Position numbers and translations under genes: made by a program
Notes under the pieces: model-generated
Database searches by the model: none
The model's input: the letters and a program-made list of their open reading frames with translations, nothing else
What the model was told of the DNA's origin: nothing
Origin: Fen-1254 sp963769605
GTDB lineage: Bacteria; Bacteroidota; Ignavibacteria; UBA10030
Assembly: GCA_963769605.1 (NCBI GenBank)
Contig: CAVYML010000009.1
Coordinates: forward strand, 1,302,001 to 1,366,000
Direction: 5' to 3'
DNA: 64,000 bases
Shown here: positions 17,341-25,542 of the stretch, piece by piece
How the letters are laid out: the number at the start of each line of letters is the position of its first letter
Position numbering within the stretch: position 1 is the stretch's first letter

Positions 17341-17344
17341 GCGA

Positions 17345-17875
17345 ATGACGCCGAAGAAAAAATATCAGTTTATAATCGCGGGAATGCTCTTGTTCTTTTT
17401 CTATCTTCTTGCAACGGAAATTACAGATCGGTGGCAGCAAAGTTTGGAATACTATCAAGACTGGCGGTCGAAAAATGAGGTAACGCCCGATGCGAATACA
17501 CTCCATCAACAAAAAACGGGTTATGAGGCCGAACTCACGCTCTTGAAAAAGGACTTGGGTCAGGATCATTCGGGAAAAATCGATCAATTTGCGTTTTTAA
17601 AATCTTTACACATAACAGCGCGAACATCCGGTGTGCGCATACAGGCGCTGTCTCCATCTGAAATTCAATCCAAAGACACCGTTACTTCGATGGCATTGAA
17701 AGTAGACGTCCTTGCCCATTATCATGATCTCGGACGTTTTGTGAATGCACTGGAAACAGGCCGCATTCCGCTTGCCGTAATAAAATTGGAAATGTCATCC
17801 GTGCAGGCTTCCAATGCGATGCTGGAAGCTTCAATAGAAGGCAATGTATTGCTGCCGGTTGAAAAAGCGCGATGA
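17345..17875 (+). CDS. GspM/PilO-like inner-membrane platform protein
   Basis: The product is 176 aa from ATG 17345; the longer frame from 17312 would overlap the previous gene. One N-terminal membrane anchor (FIIAGMLLFFFYLLA), then a coiled coil and a periplasmic PilO-like alpha/beta domain (AFLKSLHITARTSGVRIQAL, VDVLAHYHDLGRFVNALE). It partners the GspL-like protein. The next gene starts within its stop codon. Confidence 0.8.
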   Translation: MTPKKKYQFIIAGMLLFFFYLLATEITDRWQQSLEYYQDWRSKNEVTPDANTLHQQKTGYEAELTLLKKDLGQDHSGKIDQFAFLKSLHITARTSGVRIQALSPSEIQSKDTVTSMALKVDVLAHYHDLGRFVNALETGRIPLAVIKLEMSSVQASNAMLEASIEGNVLLPVEKAR

Positions 17876-18345
17876 AGAAACATCAGAAGATATTGAATTG
17901 GGTTCTTGGCGGATTGCTGCTCTGCATCTGGGGAGGAGTAGGTTACCAGATTATCCACTCCATGCATTCCGGCGATGAATCCGACTCGAGTATTAACGGA
18001 GACTTAACAAAAAGCCATGAGACTAAAATAAAAATATTTCAATACACGCCGGATATTAAAGATCCGTTTCAGTTTGCGGTTCCCGTTGTTCATCATGGAC
18101 TAAAAAAGGATCAGGCAATGAAGCCCGTTCCGGCTGCTCCTCCGAAATTTCCATTGCGGCTGCTCGGTATTGTGAACAACGACCGGCGGCAGACGGCCAT
18201 CTTGGAATCCGAAGACGGGACGGTATCGTTTCTCGGCAAGGGAGACACGCTGCAAGGTGTGAAAATTCTGGGTATCGATCAAAATGTCGTACGCTACAAA
18301 TTTTCAAATACAGCCGGCGAATTGGTAGTAAACAAAACTCAATAA
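17872..18345 (+). CDS. GspC/PilP-like periplasmic connector
   Basis: The product is 157 aa. One N-terminal membrane helix (ILNWVLGGLLLCIWGGVGY), a flexible linker containing DIKDPFQFAVP, and a C-terminal GspC/PilP homology domain (LRLLGIVNNDRRQTAILE, VSFLGKGDTLQGVKILGID). It connects the inner-membrane platform to the secretin N-domains. Overlaps the GspM-like gene by 4 bp and ends the first gene block. Confidence 0.8.
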   Translation: MKKHQKILNWVLGGLLLCIWGGVGYQIIHSMHSGDESDSSINGDLTKSHETKIKIFQYTPDIKDPFQFAVPVVHHGLKKDQAMKPVPAAPPKFPLRLLGIVNNDRRQTAILESEDGTVSFLGKGDTLQGVKILGIDQNVVRYKFSNTAGELVVNKTQ

Positions 18346-18378
18346 AAGCTCGATAAAAGACATCAGTTTTATTTTTGT

Positions 18379-18560
18379 AACTCAGCGTGATATTGAAAGA
18401 ATAAAAAAATCCCCTCTTTCTCAGAGAATGAGGTTGTCCCAAAAGGAAGAATTACAGTAGGACAAACATTCCTGTTTGTCATTTTGCGACAATATCAGAC
18501 AGCCTCGAAAAAGGTGGATTGATAACTGAGAAAAAATCAATTGTGTTAAATTACGCTGAG
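18379..18560. repeat. MITE-like repeat with CTCAGCGT ends (copy 1)
   Basis: It starts CTCAGCGTGATATTGAAAG and ends TTAAATTACGCTGAG, giving imperfect terminal inverted repeats. Both borders recur at 43405-43612 (AAAGAATAA..AAAATCCCC at one end, GGATTGATAACTGAGAAA at the other) around a different middle. It contains the palindrome GACAAACATTCCTGTTTGTC (18461-18480). No coding capacity. It fills most of the 313-bp gap between the two halves of the secretion operon. Confidence 0.55.
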
Positions 18561-18658
18561 CAATTACATTTATTTTTAATTCAATGATAGTACGGCTTGA
18601 ACCATAAACGCCGAAGAATCAAAAAAACAGCTTCGAGGAATTTCTGCTCTGTTAAAAG

Positions 18659-20035
18659 ATGAATACCGCTTACCGGCATACGATTTCTAAAAAGGAAGAA
18701 GCAGGCTTTGCGCTTCCATCCATTTTATTTCTTATTACGATCCTTTCGCTTGTCGCGCTCTCGGTTGTTATGCTGCATTATCTGCAGCGGAAAGCAGCAA
18801 TGATCGATCTTGCCAAAGTCCATGCGCACTATGCGGCTCAAAGCGGTATCAACGAATTTCTCGCGCAGCAAACGTCTCTCTCTCATATCGACCTGAACGG
18901 TACATCTGAATATTCATTTCCCTATAATTCAAAAGCGACGGTCACTCTTTCCCGATGGGGATGTTTCTTTCTTGTTCGGTCAACGGGAATATGCGGCGCC
19001 GTAAAAATCAATATAATTGCTGCGGCAGCAGATCATCCCACAAGCGATTTTAATAATGCACTGATATTTGCGAATCCAAACCATCAACTGGTATGTGCAG
19101 GGACAACGACCATTATGGGCGATGTGTTTACAGGTAAAGGCGGCGTTATAACGGGAACGCTGCACGGTCTGCCGACGCCTCGCACACTTCCCGTGCAGGG
19201 AAAAATAAGCCGGCAGGCAAATATCCAAATGCCGCAATTTCGTACAGCAGAACTGATGAATGAGCTGAGTGCATGGGATCAACTGCTCGCCGCGGCAAAC
19301 GGTGGAGGGACAGGCGATAAAACGACCCTTTTTTTCCGCGGCTCTCCCACTATCCTTCAGCCTCAGGTTATTGCTCCGTCTGTTTCCAATGTATATATCA
19401 ACGGCGACGTTATTATTCAGGGACAATATGTAAGGACAGAAAATCCGTTGACAATTGCCGCCTCAGGCAGTATCTCTTTCAGCGACAGCGCTCGCATACG
19501 CGGGCTTATAAAAATTCTTGCCGGGAAGCAGATAACTATTGCACCGAATGTGGAATTTGATTTTCCGGTTGTTTACAGCCAAATTTCAATTGCAGTCTTG
19601 TCGAATCGCTTACGCGCGCAATTATTTGCACCCTCTCTTACATTTAGTTCGACTGCTGCGGCACGATATCCATCTGCTGCTGTTTCGATGCAATTACAGG
19701 TCTCACATCCGCCTAAAAATCAAATTATCATGGAAAACGGCTCACGCTTAGAAGGAACCATGCTGTTCCTTGCTCCTGCAGCCGACACGGCTGTTGTAAT
19801 ATTAAAAGACGGCTCAAAGATAACCGGCTCTTTATACTCCACGGCATATATAACATTGGATGGTTCAATCGATGGAACGGTCATCACGAAAGAATTTTAT
19901 TTTTATCAATCGCCGACAAGCTATCTCGGCTGGCTTAAAAGCGCACGAATCAATAGAACAGCGCTTCCCAAGAGTTATTTAGTCCCGCCGGGTTTCTCGG
20001 ATTCCCCTAACTTAGATGTTTTGGATTGGTTGTAA
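18659..20035 (+). CDS. PilX/GspK-like pseudopilin with a long repetitive C-terminal domain
   Basis: The product is 458 aa. The N-terminus carries a pilin-type leader and helix (EAG|FALPSILFLITILSLVALSVV), with Pro in place of the usual Thr and no Glu at +5, as in GspK-type tip pseudopilins. The long C-terminal part has short beta-repeat-like stretches (NVYINGDVIIQGQYV, TIAASGSISFSDSARIRG, KITGSLYSTAYITLDGSIDGTVI), reminiscent of bactofilin/beta-helix sequence. It may cap the pseudopilus or bind a substrate. The family call is moderate. Confidence 0.65.
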   Translation: MNTAYRHTISKKEEAGFALPSILFLITILSLVALSVVMLHYLQRKAAMIDLAKVHAHYAAQSGINEFLAQQTSLSHIDLNGTSEYSFPYNSKATVTLSRWGCFFLVRSTGICGAVKINIIAAAADHPTSDFNNALIFANPNHQLVCAGTTTIMGDVFTGKGGVITGTLHGLPTPRTLPVQGKISRQANIQMPQFRTAELMNELSAWDQLLAAANGGGTGDKTTLFFRGSPTILQPQVIAPSVSNVYINGDVIIQGQYVRTENPLTIAASGSISFSDSARIRGLIKILAGKQITIAPNVEFDFPVVYSQISIAVLSNRLRAQLFAPSLTFSSTAAARYPSAAVSMQLQVSHPPKNQIIMENGSRLEGTMLFLAPAADTAVVILKDGSKITGSLYSTAYITLDGSIDGTVITKEFYFYQSPTSYLGWLKSARINRTALPKSYLVPPGFSDSPNLDVLDWL

Positions 20036-20403
20036 TGGATAACTTGGAAAAAGAACAGCAATTCTACATAAATGAGAACGGATTTACATTGGTAGAGACG
20101 GTGGTATCGATGTCCCTGTTTCTGGCGGTATTTATACCGTTGCTGGTAAGTGTCGGAAATATTATGATGGACAATAAATCGGATATACTTCGGCATGCGA
20201 CGGTTCTGGCGGAATCCGAAATGAATCAGGCTGCTCTTATGCAGGATTTTGAAGAAAAAGAAAAGATAACAGAAAATTTTATAATCGAACGAAAAATAGA
20301 AACCGCTGCGCGAATTGTAAGAGTACACATAACCGTTGCCGTTCTTAAAGAACCGCAGAAAATTATTGTCGGGTTGGATAAATCGATTTTACTTTCGCAA
20401 TGA
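20035..20403 (+). CDS. minor pseudopilin (GspI-like)
   Basis: The product is 122 aa from ATG 20035, which overlaps the previous stop by one base (TAATG). Class III pilin signal: ENG|FTLVETVVSMSLFLAVFIPLL with Glu at +5. The short soluble part is unremarkable. It probably forms the pseudopilus tip together with the GspJ-like and PilX-like products on either side. GspI rather than GspH is judged from size and order only. Confidence 0.7.
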   Translation: MDNLEKEQQFYINENGFTLVETVVSMSLFLAVFIPLLVSVGNIMMDNKSDILRHATVLAESEMNQAALMQDFEEKEKITENFIIERKIETAARIVRVHITVAVLKEPQKIIVGLDKSILLSQ

Positions 20404-20407
20404 AACT

Positions 20408-20932
20408 ATGAAAACGCAAAGAGCTGTTATAAATAATTTTCGCAAGGCGGCAGGAGATGAATGCGGATTTACCATCCAGGAACTCTTAGTGGTTATTATT
20501 GTGGGATCTCTTCTTATTTCTTTGAGTTTCTCAGTTTATGTGTTCACTCATAAATTGTTCCTTTCGTGGCAGTTAAAAAGCGAAGGACGCGAGGCTGTTG
20601 AGCGAGTGTTGCAGCAGGTGGTGTACGATATTCAGAAATCGAAATCCATAGATGCAATTACCGACACCACCTTGATCTTGAAATCTGCCTATGAAAAAGA
20701 TGCAGCGTTTTTGTTTAAAAATGGGAGCATCTACCGCAACTGCGCGCCGCTGCTTTATCAGCAAGGCATGACGGTTGTCGTTAAAATAGTCCGGGCAGAA
20801 CAAGACTCCGGATTTATTGTGCGCTGCGTCGATGTAGATGTAGAAGGCGGATATAAAAGTAATTCATGGAAAGCACTTGCAAGAGCTGCAGTTCTTGCAA
20901 GCTCGCGCGGAGAATTTTCAAACGCTCATTGA
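20408..20932 (+). CDS. minor pseudopilin (GspJ-like)
   Basis: The product is 174 aa from ATG 20408; the frame from 20336 overlaps the previous gene. Prepilin site ECG|FTIQELLVVIIVGSLLISLSF with Glu at +5. The following region (WQLKSEGREAVERVLQQVVYDIQKSKSI) is typical of GspJ/PilW-type minor pilins. It sits 4 bp after the GspI-like gene. Confidence 0.75.
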   Translation: MKTQRAVINNFRKAAGDECGFTIQELLVVIIVGSLLISLSFSVYVFTHKLFLSWQLKSEGREAVERVLQQVVYDIQKSKSIDAITDTTLILKSAYEKDAAFLFKNGSIYRNCAPLLYQQGMTVVVKIVRAEQDSGFIVRCVDVDVEGGYKSNSWKALARAAVLASSRGEFSNAH

Positions 20933-20941
20933 AAGATTATT

Positions 20942-22057
20942 ATGACATCGACATATTCCCAAACTCGGACGAAAAAGAAATCGGAATCATTTTCTTTCAT
21001 TCGTTTCCGTCCTCGGATAGATGAAAAGACTATTGCCGAGTTTTGCACTCAGCTTTCGGTAATGCTGCAATCCGGAGTATCCCTATTACGATCATTGCAG
21101 GTCTTGCGGGATCAAACGACAAATGAAGCCATGAAGGACGTGGTCAATTCGCTGGTAAAGGAAATCCAGAAAGGAAATTCATTCTCAAAAGCATTATCGC
21201 TGCATCCGAAAGTTTTTGATCGTCTCTTTGTCGTGACGGCAGAAATCGGACAGGAATCCGGACAATTGCCAAAAGTACCTGCGCAGTTGGCGGAATATCT
21301 TGAGAAAGTGGTAGCCTTAAAAAGGAAATTCAGGCAGGCAATGACGTATCCGGCATTCGTGATTGCCGTAGCTGCCGGCGCGGTCGGGTTTTTGCTCATG
21401 TTTATTGTTCCTGCATTTGCAGAAATGTTCAGAAGCATGCAAATCGAACTGCCGGCCTTGACAAAAATAGTGCTCTCGTTGAGTGAAGCTCTGGAACGGT
21501 ATGGCCTGATTGCACTCCTTGCGATTATTGCTCTTGTCATGGGATTCAAATCCACGTTGAACAAGGAAAAGTTTCGCGAAAAGATAGAAACAAAATTATT
21601 ATCCGTCCCGCTTATCGGGGATATACTCATGAAGAACTACGTTGCCCGGTTTTGCAGAACGCTCGGAACATTGCTTCAGGCAGATGTTTCTCTTATTGAA
21701 GCGCTCGGTGTAACGATGCGTATATTTCAAAGCGAGCAATTGCAGCGGGAAATTCAAGGCATTATTGACGGAGTAAGGCAGGGACGCACAGTAGCGGAAC
21801 CGCTGGTAACATCAAGATTCTTTCCGCCGATGGTTTCCCAGATGATAGCGGTAGGAGAAGAGACAAGTGAATTGGACGCAATGCTGCTCAAAGTCGCGGC
21901 ATATTATGAAAAAGACATAGACATCAAAGTCGAAACATTATCGTCGGTCATCGAACCGGTCATTATTCTTTTTCTCGGAATTGTAGTTGCAGGAATATTG
22001 ATATCCATGTACATGCCGATGTTTGAAGTAATGAGTTCCGTAGGAATGGGAGGATAA
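20942..22057 (+). CDS. gspF: inner-membrane platform protein GspF/PilC
   Basis: The product is 371 aa with the two repeated T2SF domains: FCTQLSVMLQSGVSLLRSL near residue 35 and FCRTLGTLLQADVSLIEAL near residue 235, each followed by membrane helices (FVIAVAAGAVGFLLMFIVPAF; PVIILFLGIVVAGILISMYMPMF). It is the membrane hub on which GspE acts. Last gene of the operon; a hairpin follows 30 bp downstream. Confidence 0.92.
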   Translation: MTSTYSQTRTKKKSESFSFIRFRPRIDEKTIAEFCTQLSVMLQSGVSLLRSLQVLRDQTTNEAMKDVVNSLVKEIQKGNSFSKALSLHPKVFDRLFVVTAEIGQESGQLPKVPAQLAEYLEKVVALKRKFRQAMTYPAFVIAVAAGAVGFLLMFIVPAFAEMFRSMQIELPALTKIVLSLSEALERYGLIALLAIIALVMGFKSTLNKEKFREKIETKLLSVPLIGDILMKNYVARFCRTLGTLLQADVSLIEALGVTMRIFQSEQLQREIQGIIDGVRQGRTVAEPLVTSRFFPPMVSQMIAVGEETSELDAMLLKVAAYYEKDIDIKVETLSSVIEPVIILFLGIVVAGILISMYMPMFEVMSSVGMGG

Positions 22058-22088
22058 AAATATCTGCCACTGAAAAATCAACTGTAGA

Positions 22089-22107
22089 GTCCTGCTCGCA
22101 GCAGGAC
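22089..22107 (+). terminator. hairpin after the secretion operon
   Basis: GTCCTGCT, loop CGC, AGCAGGAC: 8 perfect pairs, 31 bp after the gspF stop. A second hairpin, AACACTC/GAGTGTT, lies at 22136-22152. Neither has a clear T-run, so they may mark or protect the 3' end rather than form a classic terminator. Confidence 0.4.
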
Positions 22108-22355
22108 AGATTAAAAGGGACAGGCAGCATTTAGGAACACTCTCCGAGTGTTACATTATTAGGCCTCCGGCTGAGTCGGACTCTGCAAGGGAGATTCAAA
22201 ACTGACCAAAAAGGCATTTATTTCAAAAACACTAGGAAGTTACGTTTGCAGACAACTTGTTGACAACTTCAATATTTCTTTAGGAATAAGTTGTCTACAT
22301 TATCATCAAGAGCAGCATCTAACTCGATCGGTGTTATTCATTACACCACCTTACA

Positions 22356-22436
22356 CCACCTTGGAAAGGTGGGTAGAATAATGCTCGTAGTTCTTAGGAA
22401 ATCTTATGGTTTTTCGGGACACCTTGGAAAGGTGTC
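22356..22436. repeat. double-hairpin repeat (copy 1)
   Basis: Two stems (CCACCTTGGAAAGGTGG and GACACCTTGGAAAGGTGTC) joined by GTAGAATAATGCTCGTA and a stretch with ATCTTATGGTTTT. The same ~80-bp unit recurs at 31255-31336. Noncoding. In 22058-22714 I see otherwise only the hairpins at 22089 and 22136 and a doubtful 45-codon frame at 22545-22682. Confidence 0.7.
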
Positions 22437-22714
22437 TGTTTCAAGCAGTTCCCACGGCAATGTAAGGAAATATTGATGCCCCAAAATTATTCAATGATTA
22501 CAGATATATTGTAAAGAATTCCGATGCTGATATTTTCAAAGATCATGCCGAAAGAAGAAGGTTATTATTATATGAATGATTTAAATATGAAGGTAGAATC
22601 GAATTTTCTATATTGTCCTGAGAATAACATGATGCCAACGATACCCGGGAAAGGAATGATGTTGCTCATGAAGGTGAAGTAGAGAAAGAACACACAGTTT
22701 TAAAATTTTTAATG

Positions 22715-23509
22715 TCAGGCGGGGGGACGCCACGTTCCATGGTTCCATTGTTTCAGTTCTATTCGAATACTCCCGATGAGAACCTTCATTTTGGCGACAA
22801 TCGGTATAGATTCTTCATCGTCACTGAACCATACGTCAAAATCACCGTTCAAACCAAAAATCCCTTCCAAGTGCAGCTTTCCGGAAAATTTTAAAACGCG
22901 TACCGGATATTTACATGAATCGATTTCAGCCGTTGTCGTCTCACGTTCTTTATAAATTTGGGTTTCACCAATCTTTCCCATCGAAATGGTCGGCATTCTT
23001 AGCGAGCCTTTTTTTCTTACGAATGAACGCAAGCGATAGATCAGTGAAATTCCATCCTGGATGGGAAAAGAATATGCCGCCAGTGTATCAGGCTTTATCG
23101 ATGGCAATGGCCGCTGTTGCGAATTATTCTGAATGTTTTTTGTTAATAGAATGCAATGAAGCTCAGGATGATATTCGTAGAGCATCGTTTCCCATTGTTT
23201 ATCTTTTTTTTCGTATGAATAGTAAACCATGGAATTCCCCATGGAGTCCATTTCCGAACAACCAGTTAAATGAAGATTGGCAATGTGCGATGTCGAATCG
23301 GATTCAATTGTTGTCCTTGCAATTGAAGAAGATGCACCTTCAGTATGTCGAAGAATTTGTATTCGAAGGGCAGCGATTTTGATGTGCAACCAACTAACGT
23401 CATATACAAGTATTTCAGTATCAACGTCTGTTGTCGGTAAAGTGCGAATTTGTTGGATAATTGGGAGAGGTGTGAGAAACAGACAGATAGATAGTAAAGG
23501 AATTATCAT
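22715..23509 (-). CDS. DUF3108-like secreted protein
   Basis: The product is 264 aa with a hydrophobic export start (MIIPLLSICLFLTPLPI). The C-terminal part (EIDSCKYPVRVLKFSGKLH, FGLNGDFDVWFSDDEESIP, VAKMKVLIGSIRIELKQW) matches the pattern of DUF3108 proteins, whose function is not known. It stands alone on the minus strand, convergent with the secretion operon. It is probably periplasmic or outer-membrane associated. The family call is by motif memory. Confidence 0.65.
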   Translation of the reverse strand: MIIPLLSICLFLTPLPIIQQIRTLPTTDVDTEILVYDVSWLHIKIAALRIQILRHTEGASSSIARTTIESDSTSHIANLHLTGCSEMDSMGNSMVYYSYEKKDKQWETMLYEYHPELHCILLTKNIQNNSQQRPLPSIKPDTLAAYSFPIQDGISLIYRLRSFVRKKGSLRMPTISMGKIGETQIYKERETTTAEIDSCKYPVRVLKFSGKLHLEGIFGLNGDFDVWFSDDEESIPIVAKMKVLIGSIRIELKQWNHGTWRPPA

Positions 23510-24114
23510 GATAGTTAATTCTACTCGTTCTATTCCTGAGAATCAAGTACACCGAATAAGTTCATTCGAATTTAGTTTAAGAATAAGTGATCGTGCGGCG
23601 ACAACATTGCAATCGGCAAGTTTATCATCACCTCGGCTTGGTTCCAGTCCGTTCAATTTGGCTTGAGAATTAATCTCTGAACTTCTGCTGTTCCTTTGTT
23701 CCTCATCTCTATCCATAATTCGACAATAAAAAACTACGAATATTGACCAAAAGCACAGATTCAATCTTTTTTCATGCTTTTTGATTAAATGGAGACTCTG
23801 TTATGAGTGAAAAAACAATGCCTGTTTATCATTTTTACGACACACTTTTATGATTTTTACTACAAAACCTTGGTGAAATTACGACAGATATTCACTTGAC
23901 ATGGTTTTACATTTATTGGGCAATTTTGTATTGCCTTGGTTTTTAAAAATCCTGTTATGAATCAGTACCATAGTATTTTAGAGAATTGCAAGTTCAACAG
24001 AGATCGTTGGTCACCATATAAGGAAGAAAAGATATTGGAAAATAAAAAACGGTTATCAATAACCACAATGCAGACCGACAGAATAATGCCAAATTAACCA
24101 GTGCAAGGTGCAAT
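23510..24114. other. 605-bp intergenic region between divergent genes
   Basis: No credible gene. A TTGACA at about 23897 has no good -10 partner. Promoters for the minus-strand DUF3108 gene and the plus-strand receiver gene must lie here, but I cannot fix them. Confidence 0.4.
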
Positions 24115-24504
24115 ATGAAACAAATCAAAGTACTTGTTGTCGATGACCACCGTGATTTCCGACGTGTTGTGACCGATTTTTTAAGCCAGGTGCCGAATAT
24201 CGATATTGTCGGCGAAAATATTGACGGTGATGAAGCAATTGAAAAGGCTGAAACTTTGTCGCCAGATATAATTCTTATGGATGTAATGATGCCGAAGAGA
24301 AATGGCATTGAGGCAACACGCATTATCAAACAGTGTTGGCCAAATATCAAAGTCATGGTTGAGATTTTATACGACAATCCAGTATATCGAGCGCAGGCGC
24401 TGGAAGCAAAAGCGGATGGATTTATCATAAAATCTTGCATGAAGCCCGGATTGGAGGCAACATTCGCCATTGATAGGCTTGCCCCGATAACAAATATTCT
24501 ATGA
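24115..24504 (+). CDS. single-domain response regulator (atypical receiver)
   Basis: The product is 129 aa, a receiver domain only, with no output domain. VVDDHRDF supplies the acidic pair; the phospho-acceptor is Asp56 in ILMDVMMPKRNG; the conserved Lys is in GFIIKS. The Thr/Ser that normally follows beta-4 (xLTxYDD) is replaced: KVMVEILYDN has Ile there, so the phospho-switch may be altered. The sequence resembles the NarL/LuxR receivers but lacks the HTH. It probably relays a signal with the kinase cluster that follows. Confidence 0.85.
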   Translation: MKQIKVLVVDDHRDFRRVVTDFLSQVPNIDIVGENIDGDEAIEKAETLSPDIILMDVMMPKRNGIEATRIIKQCWPNIKVMVEILYDNPVYRAQALEAKADGFIIKSCMKPGLEATFAIDRLAPITNIL

Positions 24505-24971
24505 TCGGATATTCTCTATTTCCAGAACAACAATTTCACTTGATTGTCTGCAGCCTATAGGGAAGCAGACTTATTTATAGATATTTGGTAAATACTCAGC
24601 GAATTATGAAAACCGATTTACAATTAGTTTTTAAATATCCCATTGTAGATGTTCGTCGCGGACGACGTTCAATATCATTCTGTAGCCGCAACCGCTGGTC
24701 GCGGGATGCTCCAACACCACCCGCATGAATGACTGCCAACCCGCTGCGCATTTTGGCGGGCGTCATCCGTCGGGCAGGCCGGTGTCGGCTGCAGAAGTTT
24801 GTTGGGTAATTTGATTTACAAATATAAAACTCACGCTGAATAGTCACGATATATAGAAAAATATTATTGATGGCATCAATGGCCAATAATTCTCAATTCT
24901 AAAAATGGATTTATGTGAAGTTGCCTCTCTTTTCCATTTTAATAAGCTTTTGCTGACAATAGGAGAAAATT
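24505..24971. other. 467-bp intergenic region with a TGTAGCCG-type repeat
   Basis: No gene seen. From about 24646 to 24797 it is GC-rich and carries TGTAGCCGC (24681) and a later CGGCTGCAG, a decayed member of the dispersed hairpin family found at 36868, 45309, 45444 and 48230. An AGGAGAAAA ribosome site precedes ATG 24972. Confidence 0.5.
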
Positions 24972-25382
24972 ATGCTAAAAGTGCTTATTGTTGAAGATTC
25001 ATTCATTATACAAGACCGGCTTATCAAAATGATTTCCCTTATTAATAACACTAAGGTTGTTGGCTCGGCAAACGACGGTGTTGAAGCACTTGTAGCGATT
25101 CAGAAATTGATGCCTGATCTAATAATTCTCGATTTGTGCATGCCAAAGGCGAATGGTTTCGACGTTATAAATAATATCAAGGACAATAATCTCTTGACGA
25201 CAGTGCTCGTACTTACAAACTTTGCGACTGAACCTGAGCGAAAACAGTGCATGGAACTGGGAATTAAATATTTCTTTGATAAAACAACCGAATTCGAGCA
25301 AGCAATTGAAGCGATAGAAACATTGGCTTCAACATATCATGCTGAATTTGCCGAAAAAATACAATTACCCAATATAATTTAA
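24972..25382 (+). CDS. single-domain response regulator
   Basis: The product is 136 aa, receiver domain only: IVEDSFII (acidic pair), ILDLCMPKANGF with the phospho-Asp, VLVLTNFA with the switch Thr, and FFDKTTEFE with the Lys. All active-site residues are present, unlike in the receiver 470 bp upstream. A good ribosome site (AGGAG) stands 6 nt before the ATG. It lies just upstream of the hybrid kinase and is a likely phosphorelay partner. Confidence 0.87.
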   Translation: MLKVLIVEDSFIIQDRLIKMISLINNTKVVGSANDGVEALVAIQKLMPDLIILDLCMPKANGFDVINNIKDNNLLTTVLVLTNFATEPERKQCMELGIKYFFDKTTEFEQAIEAIETLASTYHAEFAEKIQLPNII

Positions 25383-25542
25383 AAAAAATTTTTAGCGATA
25401 AATCCCTCTATATTTCCCTTTGGATATATTTTGAGAGGGATGCTGCATTTCAATGATATTCCGGGCAATTTAAAAAAATCACCGCTTGAATAAAGTTCAC
25501 GTATTGATCTTGAGCGGGTAAGGAGAACGGCTATGATGATGA

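Noticed and set aside
22291..22476. 61-aa open frame after gspF
   Set aside because: It consists mainly of the double-hairpin repeat and has no ribosome site.
22545..22682. 45-codon open frame (MPKEEGYYYMNDLN..)
   Set aside because: No ribosome site, no neighbour logic and no recognisable motif; kept only as a note.
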